This document shows positions 1 through 6,174 of a DNA stretch of 10,793 bases, piece by piece. Every line of letters begins with the position of its first letter. The stretch's first letter is position 1. Both the position numbers and the translations under genes were made by a program. The stretch is taken from NCBI GenBank assembly GCA_024278725.1, contig JAJRSQ010000171.1, positions 1-10,793 on the forward strand, given 5' to 3'. The notes beneath the pieces are model-generated. The model was not told the origin of the DNA, searched no databases, and saw nothing but the letters and a program-made list of their open reading frames with translations. Source of the DNA: Chloroflexota bacterium. Its GTDB lineage: Bacteria > Chloroflexota > Anaerolineae > 4572-78.

Positions 1-49
1 AAACTTCGGGAATCAACAAATAACCCGCTAATTGCTCCCAAATTTTCAG

Positions 50-240
50 GGCTGTTGCAAAGTCGCTTGACAAACAATACTTTGCGCAGGAAATGTAGGG
101 GCACGCTGCAGCGTGCCCCTACTACAACGCCACCGATTTTCATTAAAACCGGAAGAAAATGCGTAAGAGCGGCTCGCAAATCGCCCCTGCGGCGTGAAAT
201 CATGAAAACCGGCAACCTTAAAATTTACTTTGCAACAGCC
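50..240. mobile_element. MITE-like element, 191 bp, with 14-bp terminal inverted repeats
   Basis: GGCTGTTGCAAAGT at 50-63 is matched exactly, as reverse complement, by ACTTTGCAACAGCC at 227-240. The CTGTTGCAAA core resembles transposase-recognised ends such as those of the IS6 family (GGCACTGTTGCAAA), so a transposase acting in trans is plausible. The interior codes for nothing. It holds a 28-bp perfect palindrome (95-122) and two similar copies of CATKAAAACCGG (142-153 and 201-212). A 10-bp direct repeat, CCAAATTTTC, lies at 38-47 and 244-253, two to three bases outside the inverted repeats; it may be a blurred target duplication. The right end sits 22 bp before the greA -35 box. Other copies in the genome would be needed to confirm mobility. 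Confidence 0.55.
95..122. repeat. Perfect 28-bp palindrome inside the MITE-like element
   Basis: The left arm GTAGGGGCACGCTG is followed without spacer by its exact reverse complement CAGCGTGCCCCTAC. Similar GC-rich palindromes beginning GTAGGGGCACG are a common class of dispersed intergenic repeat in cyanobacteria and Chloroflexota (from general knowledge, not searched). With no loop and no T-tract it is not a typical terminator. Confidence 0.8.
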
Positions 241-262
241 GTACCAAATTTTCCGCACTCTC

Positions 263-290
263 TTTACAAAAATCAAAAATATTGTATAAT
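263..290 (+). promoter_or_regulatory. greA promoter, sigma70-type
   Basis: TTTACA (263-268) and TATAAT (285-290) are separated by 16 bp. The -10 box is a perfect consensus and the -35 box matches at five of six positions. Transcription would start near 297, just before the leader hairpin and about 70 nt ahead of the greA start codon. Confidence 0.75.
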
Positions 291-298
291 AGTACGGC

Positions 299-330
299 GT
301 GGGAGACCTGTACCAGCGGTCTCACTTTTT
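299..330 (+). terminator. Terminator-like hairpin in the greA leader (possible attenuator)
   Basis: GAGACC (303-308) pairs with GGTCTC (318-323) across a 9-nt loop. Extra pairing is possible toward 299-301 with C325, and TTTTT follows at 326-330 with more T-rich sequence to 336. It lies between the predicted start of transcription (about 297) and the greA start codon, so it would act on the greA transcript itself and could release an RNA of roughly 30-35 nt. The E. coli greA leader also terminates early, giving the GraL transcripts; similarity of mechanism here is inference. It could instead end transcription arriving from upstream. Confidence 0.5.
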
Positions 331-366
331 ATTTTGTATTGACACACTCATTTCAGGAAGTGACCT

Positions 367-837
367 ATGGTAGCGAAGCCGGTATATTTGACCCCCGAAG
401 GGAAGCAAAAGCTGGAAGATGAACTGGAATATTTGCGAACGGTAAAACGCGCCGAAGTCGCCGAAGCCATCAAACAGGCGAAGGAAGAAGGGGACTTGAG
501 CGAAAATTCGGCGTATGATGAAGCCAAAAACGCGCAAGCATTCCTCGAAGGGCGCATTCAAACGCTGGAAGCACAACTGCGCGAAGCGGTTATCATCGAA
601 GAAAGCGCCAACAAAAACAAGGTGGCGCTCGGCAGCACGGTGACCGTGGTGGAAGACGGCACCAACGAGCCGGAAACCTACAAGATTGTCGGCTCGGCGG
701 AAGCGGACGCGCTGAACGGACACATTTCCAACGAATCGCCGTTGGGTGTCGCGCTGATGGGCAAAAAAGTCGGCGCAAAAGTTGTGGTGAAAGCGCCCGC
801 CGGAAAAATCACCTTCAAAATCAAAAAAATCGAATAA
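367..837 (+). CDS. greA: Transcription elongation factor GreA
   Basis: GreA binds the RNA polymerase secondary channel and stimulates cleavage of backtracked RNA, rescuing stalled complexes. The 156-aa product has the family's usual length and two-domain plan. Residues 1-80 form the antiparallel coiled coil, whose tip carries EGDLSEN (41-47) with acidic residues D43 and E46, matching the pair that coordinates catalytic Mg2+ in E. coli GreA, followed by AYDEAKNAQAFLEGRI. Residues 85-156 form the FKBP-like domain, with the signature NESPLGVALMGKKVG (122-136). The start is set by AGGAAG (355-360), six bases before the ATG. It has its own promoter (263-290) and terminator (861-893), so it can be transcribed alone. 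The leader hairpin suggests attenuation of expression. Confidence 0.97.
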   Translation: MVAKPVYLTPEGKQKLEDELEYLRTVKRAEVAEAIKQAKEEGDLSENSAYDEAKNAQAFLEGRIQTLEAQLREAVIIEESANKNKVALGSTVTVVEDGTNEPETYKIVGSAEADALNGHISNESPLGVALMGKKVGAKVVVKAPAGKITFKIKKIE

Positions 838-860
838 CCCGCTTGATGCATCACCCCCAC

Positions 861-893
861 AGGCGAGGCAGCTATTGTCTCGCTTGTTTTTTG
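861..893 (+). terminator. Rho-independent terminator after greA
   Basis: AGGCGAGGCA (861-870) pairs with TGTCTCGCTT (876-885), a 10-bp stem with two G-U pairs in the RNA and a 5-nt loop (GCTAT). GTTTTTTG follows at 886-893. It begins 24 bp after the greA stop. The next gene starts at 907 and no promoter is evident in the 13 bp between, so read-through from greA or a promoter within greA probably supplies the next pair of genes. Confidence 0.8.
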
Positions 894-906
894 TCGGACG
901 GATACC

Positions 907-1473
907 ATGACTCTTATCAGAAAATTTCGCAAAGGCTGGAAGATTCTCGCCTTCCGCCTGAAAAATCAAGGCGTGCGCACCACCCTGCTGTGGATGGTCG
1001 GGCGCGGCATTCCCAAACTCACCGGCGTGCCGATGCTCCGTTTCAGCGAAATCACGCCGCAAATTTTTGTCGGACCCCAATTTAACCGGCGGGGAAAACG
1101 CATGCTCGAAGCGCGCGGTATCACCGCCGACGTGAATCTGCGCATCGAATTTGATGACGCGGCGCACGGGCTGGCGCTGGCGCACTATCTTCATCTGCCC
1201 ACGGTCGATGATGATGCCATCAGCATGGCGCATTTGCGGCAGGGCGTGGCGTTCATCGAAGCGGAAGTAGCGGCGGGGAGAAAAGTGTACATCCACTGCG
1301 CGGGCGGCGTGGGACGCGCCCCGACGATGGCGGCGGCGTATTTCATCAACGCGGGGTACACGCTGGAAAACGCGCTGGCGCTCATTCGACGCGCCCGTCC
1401 GTTCATTAAAATTATGCCGCCGCAGATGGCGCAACTGAAAAAATTTGAAGCCCTGGTGAAAAATGACCGCTAA
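907..1473 (+). CDS. Dual-specificity-type protein phosphatase (Cys-based)
   Basis: The 188-aa cytosolic protein belongs to the cysteine-dependent phosphatases. The signature HCAGGVGRAPT spans residues 130-140, with nucleophile C131 and phosphate-binding R137 (C-X5-R). A candidate general acid lies about 30 residues earlier in LPTVDDD (D101-D103), where dual-specificity enzymes carry theirs. Residues 1-35 are basic and partly hydrophobic, with no clear signal peptide. The residue after the catalytic Arg is Ala, not the common Ser or Thr. The GRAP form is also found in plant glucan phosphatases such as SEX4 and LSF2, so the substrate could be protein, lipid or carbohydrate phosphate. The start ATG follows a modest GGACGG (896-901). 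Its last 11 bases overlap the Nudix gene, implying translational coupling. Confidence 0.88.
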   Translation: MTLIRKFRKGWKILAFRLKNQGVRTTLLWMVGRGIPKLTGVPMLRFSEITPQIFVGPQFNRRGKRMLEARGITADVNLRIEFDDAAHGLALAHYLHLPTVDDDAISMAHLRQGVAFIEAEVAAGRKVYIHCAGGVGRAPTMAAAYFINAGYTLENALALIRRARPFIKIMPPQMAQLKKFEALVKNDR

Positions 1474-2029
1474 ATTTATCCCCTGGAAAACCCTCGACCG
1501 CCGCACGGTGCTGGATGCCCAGCCGTATCTTTCGGTGGAAATGCGAACGATTGAACTGCCCGACGGGCGCACCATCCCCAATTGGGCGTGGGTTGCCACC
1601 CCGGATTACATCAACGTGGTGGCAGTCACCGCCGGGGGGGAATTCATCTGCTTTCGGCAGACAAAATACGCCATTGAAGGGACATCGCTGGCGGTGGTGG
1701 GCGGGTACATCGAGCCGGGGGAAGACCCGCTGGCGGCGGCGCAACGGGAGTTGCGGGAAGAGACAGGCTATCGCGCCGAGCGATGGACATCGCTGGGCAG
1801 TTATGCGGTGGACGGGAATCGCGGGGCGGGGGTGGCGCACTTCTTTTTGGCGCAGGGCGCGGAAAAAGTGACTGAAATCGACGCGGACGATTTGGAAGAG
1901 CAGGAATTGCTCCTCCTCCCGCACGCGGAAGTTAAAACGGCGCTGATGAAACACGAATTCAAAGTGCTGGCGTGGGCGGCAATCGTCTCGCTGGCGCTGG
2001 AAAGTCTGGAGGGAAATCCAGTTACCTGA
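1463..2029 (+). CDS. Nudix hydrolase, ADP-ribose pyrophosphatase-like
   Basis: Nudix enzymes hydrolyse nucleoside diphosphates linked to another moiety. The 188-aa product contains a complete Nudix box at residues 81-103: G-YIEPG-E, seven residues, then RELREETGY, with the metal-binding glutamates of the REXXEE motif (E96, E99, E100). The N-terminal strands (about 20-75) and the size resemble ADP-ribose/NDP-sugar pyrophosphatases, but the substrate cannot be read from sequence. The start ATG lies inside the end of the phosphatase gene (11-nt overlap), with GGTGA (1455-1459) as a weak ribosome binding site, so coupled translation is likely. The pairing suggests both act on phosphorylated metabolites, which is inference. 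It faces dinB across a convergent spacer. Confidence 0.92.
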   Translation: MTAKFIPWKTLDRRTVLDAQPYLSVEMRTIELPDGRTIPNWAWVATPDYINVVAVTAGGEFICFRQTKYAIEGTSLAVVGGYIEPGEDPLAAAQRELREETGYRAERWTSLGSYAVDGNRGAGVAHFFLAQGAEKVTEIDADDLEEQELLLLPHAEVKTALMKHEFKVLAWAAIVSLALESLEGNPVT

Positions 2030-2068
2030 CACGTTTAAAGGATATAGAACACAGATTGAACGGATGAG

Positions 2069-2129
2069 GCAGATTTTCGCAGATTTTTAAATTTATCGGT
2101 GAAAATCAGGAAAAATCTGCGGTATCTGC
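2069..2129. repeat. Long imperfect inverted repeat between convergent genes
   Basis: CGCAGATTTTT (2078-2088) is matched by AAAAATCTGCG (2111-2121), and outside it GCAGAT (2069-2074) by ATCTGC (2124-2129). The arms pair over about 17 bp with a small internal asymmetry and a 22-nt loop. The left arm is a near-tandem 10-mer, GCAGATTTTC then GCAGATTTTT. Lying between the Nudix gene (ending 2029) and dinB (ending 2189 on the other strand), it could end transcription from both sides. It also resembles the dispersed ATCTGCG-type repeats common in such genomes. The rest of 2030-2188 shows nothing else. Confidence 0.6.
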
Positions 2130-2188
2130 GTTCCGTTTTGGAATTTTCTTGCACGCTTCGGGCAATCTGCTGAAAACCAAATTTCCCC

Positions 2189-3250
2189 TCAAATATCGAA
2201 CAATTTGGGCTGAACCGCACCGCGCACAAATTGACTCAGCCCCAACCCAACCAGCCGCAAAGGGCGATGTGATTGCCAGTGCCGCGCCAGCAGAAAATGG
2301 GCGTAACGGGCAATATCATCCGCCGAATTTGTGGGCGGGTCACGGGTGATGCTGCGCGTCAGCGTGCTGAAATCTCCATATCGCAATTTGAGCGTGACCG
2401 TGCGCGCGGTGACGCCTTTTTTTTGCAATCGTGCCGCCAGATTTTCGCTCATTTCGGTGAGCGTGCGCCGCAACAATTCGGCATCCGCCACATCTTCCAC
2501 AAAAGTGGTCTCCCGGCTGATGGATTTGGCGTGCCGGGTGGTTTGGATGGGGCGGTTGTCGATGCCGAGCGCGTGCCGCCGCATCGCCGCGCCGTGTGCC
2601 CCGAATTTCGCCACCAGATTTTCTTCCGAGAGTTTCGCCAACTGCCCAATGGTTTCCACGCCGAGCGCGTTCAGTTCCGCTGTGGTTTTGGGACCGATGC
2701 CCCACAACTTCTGCACGGGCAACGGGGCGAGAAAATCGGCTTCCGCGCCGGGACGAATAAAGGTCAGCCCGTCCGGCTTTTCAAAATCGCTGGCGACCTT
2801 CGCCACCAATTTGTTGGCGGCAATCCCCACCGAGGCGGTGAGTCCCAATTCGGTGTGGATGCGTTGTTTCAATCGCCGTGCCACATCAAGGGGCGTGGCG
2901 CGCCCCAAAACACGCCCGGTCATATCCAAAAAAGCCTCATCAATGGAAATTTGTTCAATTTCGGGACTCATCCGGCGCAGAATGTCCATCACCCGGCGGG
3001 AATAGTCTTTGTACAATTGATGGCGCGGGGGCACAACCACCGCCTGCGGGCAGCGTCGCAATGCCTGCACGGTGGGCATAGCGCTGCGCACGCCGAATTT
3101 CCGCGCGGCATAATTCGCCGAGGCGACCACGCCCCGTCCGTCGGCTTTACCGCCGACGACCACGGGCTTGCCACGCAATTCGGGCTGTTCAATTTCCTCA
3201 ACCGATGCGAAAAACGCATCGAGGTCGATGTGGAAGATGAGTCGGGTCAT
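2189..3250 (-). CDS. dinB: DNA polymerase IV (Y-family translesion polymerase)
   Basis: DinB copies past damaged template bases with low fidelity. The 353-aa protein has the full Y-family architecture. HIDLDAFFASVE (7-18) carries catalytic D9 and, by alignment with E. coli DinB, the steric-gate F14. SIDEAFLDM (102-110) supplies D104 and E105. A helix-hairpin-helix thumb segment, LWGIGPKTTAELNALG, lies near 182-197, and the little-finger domain follows. The C-terminus QPKLFDI fits a sliding-clamp-binding motif, so the protein looks intact. The ATG has only a poor ribosome binding site (GAAAG). The gene is third in a leftward cluster, 30 bp after the wall protein gene, with a heptamer repeat filling the gap. 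I see no clear LexA-type operator directly upstream. Confidence 0.97.
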   Translation of the reverse strand: MTRLIFHIDLDAFFASVEEIEQPELRGKPVVVGGKADGRGVVASANYAARKFGVRSAMPTVQALRRCPQAVVVPPRHQLYKDYSRRVMDILRRMSPEIEQISIDEAFLDMTGRVLGRATPLDVARRLKQRIHTELGLTASVGIAANKLVAKVASDFEKPDGLTFIRPGAEADFLAPLPVQKLWGIGPKTTAELNALGVETIGQLAKLSEENLVAKFGAHGAAMRRHALGIDNRPIQTTRHAKSISRETTFVEDVADAELLRRTLTEMSENLAARLQKKGVTARTVTLKLRYGDFSTLTRSITRDPPTNSADDIARYAHFLLARHWQSHRPLRLVGLGLSQFVRGAVQPKLFDI

Positions 3251-3251
3251 T

Positions 3252-3286
3252 TTTAGCTTTCAGCTAACAGCTATCGGCTGTCAGCT
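3252..3286 (-). repeat. Heptamer tandem repeat, five units, before dinB
   Basis: Read on the - strand from 3286 down to 3252 there are five consecutive 7-bp units fitting AGCTGAN; units 2, 3 and 5 each deviate from AGCTGA at one or two positions. The first unit contains the TGA stop of the wall protein gene (3281-3283) and the last ends one base before the dinB ATG. The same bases can fold: GCTGACAGC and GCTGTTAGC (3277-3285 and 3263-3271) form a 9-bp RNA stem with one G-U pair and a 5-nt loop. No T-tract follows, so it is not a terminator for dinB-directed transcription. Confidence 0.75.
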
Positions 3287-6148
3287 TAACGTGCGAAACG
3301 GACGCCCGGCGGCGACCAAATCGTACAGCATTTGGTTGGTTTCTTCCTGCGTTGCCCCGGCGAGCCGCTCGACTTTGCAACCGGCTTGTCGCAATTCCTG
3401 CTCGACGGCGGCGGGCACACCCGCCGTCCCGCCGACGATGGTGACGTATTCCGCCAGTTTCGCTTCCACCACTGAAAAGCCGACGGTGGGCTTGAACGCG
3501 CCGATATAATCCACCGCGCTGAGCAAATCCCATTCCGCCCAATTGTCGCCGCCGTGATGCCAGAGCAGCAGGTAATGCCGAATGAGCTTCCCCGCCGGCA
3601 CGGGCGTTCCCCCACCGCCCGGAGGGACGGGATGGGTGACGACGCTGCCGCCGCGCAAGGTCTGCGCCTGCGAAATGAGGGTGTCGCGCCACTGCGCCCA
3701 CGTTTTGCCGGGACTCTCGGTCACTGCCAAATCGCTGTAGCCGAAAATATCGCTCGCGTCGGCGGGCAGGTTGAGCTGCGCCGCCACCTGCGCGATGAGC
3801 GCCGCCGTGGCGGAAATTTGCGCCGCCGGGGGCGGGGTGTCGGTGAAGTTGCCGATGAGCGCGATGCCGACACTTTCGGCGTTGAATTGCCCGGCGTGGT
3901 CGGAAACCACGGTGAGCGGCTGGGTCTGATAAACTTCGCCCGCGTCAGTGACACAATAATGGTAGGCAATGCCGAAGCGGGGACGTTTCTGGTTCCGGGT
4001 CTGAAATTCCGCGATGCGCTGCGGGGTGACGGTCGGTGGGGTGGCGGTGTGATTCAACACGAATTGCCGAATCTGCCCCAGCGAGCGGGTCGGGTACGGC
4101 GGCAGAGCGGGGTTGGTGGGCAGGCTCGCGCTGATGTCCCGGATTGCCACTGTGCCGGGCGAGACCACCGGCTCGGAAATGCCGCCCGCCGCGCCGGTGA
4201 TGGTAATCCCCGAAATTTCCAGCCCCGGTTCCCCCTGGTCGGCGAACCATGTCACCATTTCCTGCACCATATCCCACCGCAACCGATAGTTTCCGGGCGC
4301 GTCGGGCGTCCGCAACCGCGCCTGCAAACTCACCGTTTCCCCCGGTGGAATGTCGAAGGGGAGGGTGGTGCGGAAGTCAAGCTGCGCGGGCAGTTGCACC
4401 ATCTGCCCCTGCGGGGTGAACCAGCGGAAACCCAGATGGAACGGATTCGCGCCGCCCGCCGCCCAGGTGAATTTCCCCGTATTTTTCAGGGTGATGGCGA
4501 CGATGCGCGTTTCGGCAGCCGCCATCTGCATGGGGGTGTTGTGGCTCACCACCTCGGCGCGATAACCGGGCGTGGTTGAAACGCCCTCCGCCAGCATCGA
4601 TTCCGCCAGCGAGACCAGCGTCGGCTTCCATTGGTCGAAGGTGTCGCCGGGGCTGGCGGTGATAGCCAGTTCGCGGTAGCCCAAAATGGTGCTGCCATCC
4701 AAAGGGATGTCCAATTCCACCGCTAGATTCGCCAGCAGCGCGGCAACCGCTTCGAGCTGGGTAGCGGGGGGCGGAGTGTCGGTGAAGTTGCCGATGAGCA
4801 CGATGCCGACGCTGTCGGCGCTGAATTGCCCGGCGTGGTCGGAGACGGTTTCCAACGGTTGGGTCTGGTAAATTTCGCCCGTATCGGTGACGCAGAAATG
4901 GTAGGCGATGCCCGGTCGGGGGCGTTTCTGGTTTTGGGTTTGAAATTCCGCGATGCGCTGCGGGGTGACGGTCGGCGGGGTGGCGGTGTGATTCAGCACA
5001 AACCGCCGAATCTCCGCGCGGGAACGGGTCGGGTACGGCGGGAGATTCGGGTTGGTGGGCAGGCTCGCGCTGATGTCCCGAATGTTGATTTCAGGCACGG
5101 GCGGTTTTTGCGGCACGAAGTCGGGGTCGTATTTGAAGTTGAATTTCACCGCGTCTTTCAAATCCTGCTGAACCTTCTTTTTAGGCTTGATTGTCCATGC
5201 GTCATCCGTGAACCAGCGATAGAGCGCCACACATCGGATTTGCTGATTGCCGCTTTTGTTCCAATTATTAATTTCCCGATACGCATTTTTGACCCAGCCG
5301 CTGTTCACATCGGGCCAGCGAATTTTCGTGCCGGGTTCCACATCCCCATTGGCTTCCGTGATGTACACCGGCAGGCGGCGGAACGCCCACGGAATGGCGT
5401 GCATCTGGTCACGGTAGGTGCGGAACTGGAAAAAATACCGCCGGAAGGGATTGCCCATCTTTTCATTGCTGAAAATCAGGTCGGGGTCGTAGCCGTGGGT
5501 GTAGGCGTGCAGGGCGATACCGTCGCAATTTTCCGCGCCGATGGCAACCAGCATATCGCGCAGATAGCGGATATAATCGCCAAAGAAGCCATTGTACGGC
5601 GGCACATTCGGCGCACCGGCGATTTTATTGGCGGGATACGCCCCCTGCGGGTCGGCTTCATACCATGTTTCACCGTTCCACGGACCAATCGGGCTGGTGA
5701 GGACAACATCGTTTTGATGCCCCGGCAGTTGTTTGATGGCGCGGCGCACCAGGGTGTAACATTCGGCGTACCGGCGCGGGGTGATGACCTCGCCGGGGGG
5801 CTGTTCGCGGCGCATGTTCACTTCATTGCCGATAATCCAAATATGCGCCCCTTTGGAGCCTTTGACGAAATTCGCCACGCGCTGGGCAAAGTTCAAATAT
5901 TGGGACGAGCGGGGAATCGTGCCCTGTTCATCGGCGTATGAATTATTGAGCCGGACAATCACCCCGAAACCCCGGTCGGCGATTTTTTTGTAGCTGCGGC
6001 TGCCGTGGTCGTTGGGGTTTGAACCGATTTTCTCGGTGATGACGTACCAGCCTTTGGCTTTACTGCCGGTGCGCATCAACTTTTCGCTGGCGGTTTCGTG
6101 GTCGTGCAGTCCGTAAATATATTCGTTTTCGCCGTAGGGAACTGCCAT
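3281..6148 (-). CDS. Multidomain wall protein: GH-A-like barrel, two PGRP-like domains, Ig-like domain
   Basis: This 955-aa protein has five parts. (1) Residues 1-345 look like a clan GH-A glycosidase barrel, with putative acid/base E109 in WIIGNEVN and nucleophile E265 in VYITEANGD. (2) 356-525 is an amidase_2/PGRP-type domain. (3) 530-655 is an NBR1-like Ig domain with W562, W576, W625 and W634. (4) 668-832 is a second PGRP-type domain, closely similar to the first. (5) After a Pro/Gly linker, 853-955 contains YVTIVGGTAGVPAAVEQEL and ERLAG, resembling a cell-wall-binding-2 repeat. Both PGRP domains keep the first zinc histidine (H387, H700) but have Tyr (Y491, Y804) and Ser (S499, S812) where amidases have His and Cys, so they probably bind peptidoglycan without cutting it. 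AGGAG lies six bases before the ATG and an in-frame TAG four codons upstream rules out a longer start, yet no signal peptide is visible. A 75-aa membrane protein gene lies just upstream. Confidence 0.85.
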   Translation of the reverse strand: MAVPYGENEYIYGLHDHETASEKLMRTGSKAKGWYVITEKIGSNPNDHGSRSYKKIADRGFGVIVRLNNSYADEQGTIPRSSQYLNFAQRVANFVKGSKGAHIWIIGNEVNMRREQPPGEVITPRRYAECYTLVRRAIKQLPGHQNDVVLTSPIGPWNGETWYEADPQGAYPANKIAGAPNVPPYNGFFGDYIRYLRDMLVAIGAENCDGIALHAYTHGYDPDLIFSNEKMGNPFRRYFFQFRTYRDQMHAIPWAFRRLPVYITEANGDVEPGTKIRWPDVNSGWVKNAYREINNWNKSGNQQIRCVALYRWFTDDAWTIKPKKKVQQDLKDAVKFNFKYDPDFVPQKPPVPEINIRDISASLPTNPNLPPYPTRSRAEIRRFVLNHTATPPTVTPQRIAEFQTQNQKRPRPGIAYHFCVTDTGEIYQTQPLETVSDHAGQFSADSVGIVLIGNFTDTPPPATQLEAVAALLANLAVELDIPLDGSTILGYRELAITASPGDTFDQWKPTLVSLAESMLAEGVSTTPGYRAEVVSHNTPMQMAAAETRIVAITLKNTGKFTWAAGGANPFHLGFRWFTPQGQMVQLPAQLDFRTTLPFDIPPGETVSLQARLRTPDAPGNYRLRWDMVQEMVTWFADQGEPGLEISGITITGAAGGISEPVVSPGTVAIRDISASLPTNPALPPYPTRSLGQIRQFVLNHTATPPTVTPQRIAEFQTRNQKRPRFGIAYHYCVTDAGEVYQTQPLTVVSDHAGQFNAESVGIALIGNFTDTPPPAAQISATAALIAQVAAQLNLPADASDIFGYSDLAVTESPGKTWAQWRDTLISQAQTLRGGSVVTHPVPPGGGGTPVPAGKLIRHYLLLWHHGGDNWAEWDLLSAVDYIGAFKPTVGFSVVEAKLAEYVTIVGGTAGVPAAVEQELRQAGCKVERLAGATQEETNQMLYDLVAAGRPFRTLS
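3713..4147 (-). repeat. Internal coding repeat, copy 2 (second PGRP-like domain)
   Basis: Codons 668-812 of the wall protein repeat codons 356-500 (4649-5083), offset by exactly 312 codons, with long stretches of identical protein sequence such as IRDISASLPTNP, LPPYPTRS and PPTVTPQRIAEFQT. The near-constant offset with no length changes points to a fairly recent duplication of a unit holding the PGRP-like and Ig-like modules, or of the PGRP module alone. Confidence 0.85.
4649..5083 (-). repeat. Internal coding repeat, copy 1 (first PGRP-like domain)
   Basis: Codons 356-500 of the wall protein are the first copy of the duplicated PGRP-type domain. The nucleotide sequences of the two copies are also alike, for example around 4954-4993 and 4012-4051, so this region can recombine or be misassembled. 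Confidence 0.85.
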
Positions 6149-6174
6149 AGACGTCTCCTATCCTTCCTCAAATA

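Larger units (their letters stand above)
1..366. other. Gene-free region upstream of greA
   Basis: No supportable coding sequence is present. The stretch holds a MITE-like element (50-240), a sigma70-type promoter (263-290) and a leader hairpin with a T-tract (299-330); these are listed separately. Positions 1-49 are AT-rich and show nothing recognisable. Short open frames on both strands here are not gene-like: they run through the inverted repeats and have no ribosome binding site. Confidence 0.75.

Noticed and set aside
95..122. The 28-bp palindrome as a CRISPR repeat or terminator
   Set aside because: It occurs once, has no spacer-repeat array, no loop and no T-tract.
339..370. TTGACA at 339-344 as a second greA promoter
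   Set aside because: No acceptable -10 box at normal spacing; the nearest candidate overlaps the greA start codon.
322..1599. A 425-codon open frame on the - strand opposite greA, the phosphatase and the Nudix gene
   Set aside because: It lies antisense to three clearly recognised genes, its product is rich in His, Arg and Phe with no recognisable motif, and it follows from third-position bias of the real genes.
2273..3256. A 327-codon open frame on the + strand opposite dinB
   Set aside because: Antisense to an intact, unmistakable DNA polymerase IV gene; its product shows no family features.
3263..3285. Hairpin before dinB as a rho-independent terminator
   Set aside because: On the transcribed strand it is followed by an A-rich stretch, not a T-tract.
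3554..5941. Two long + strand open frames (3554-4579 and 4826-5941) opposite the wall protein
   Set aside because: Their similarity to each other merely mirrors the internal duplication of the real gene on the other strand; neither has a credible ribosome binding site or domain.
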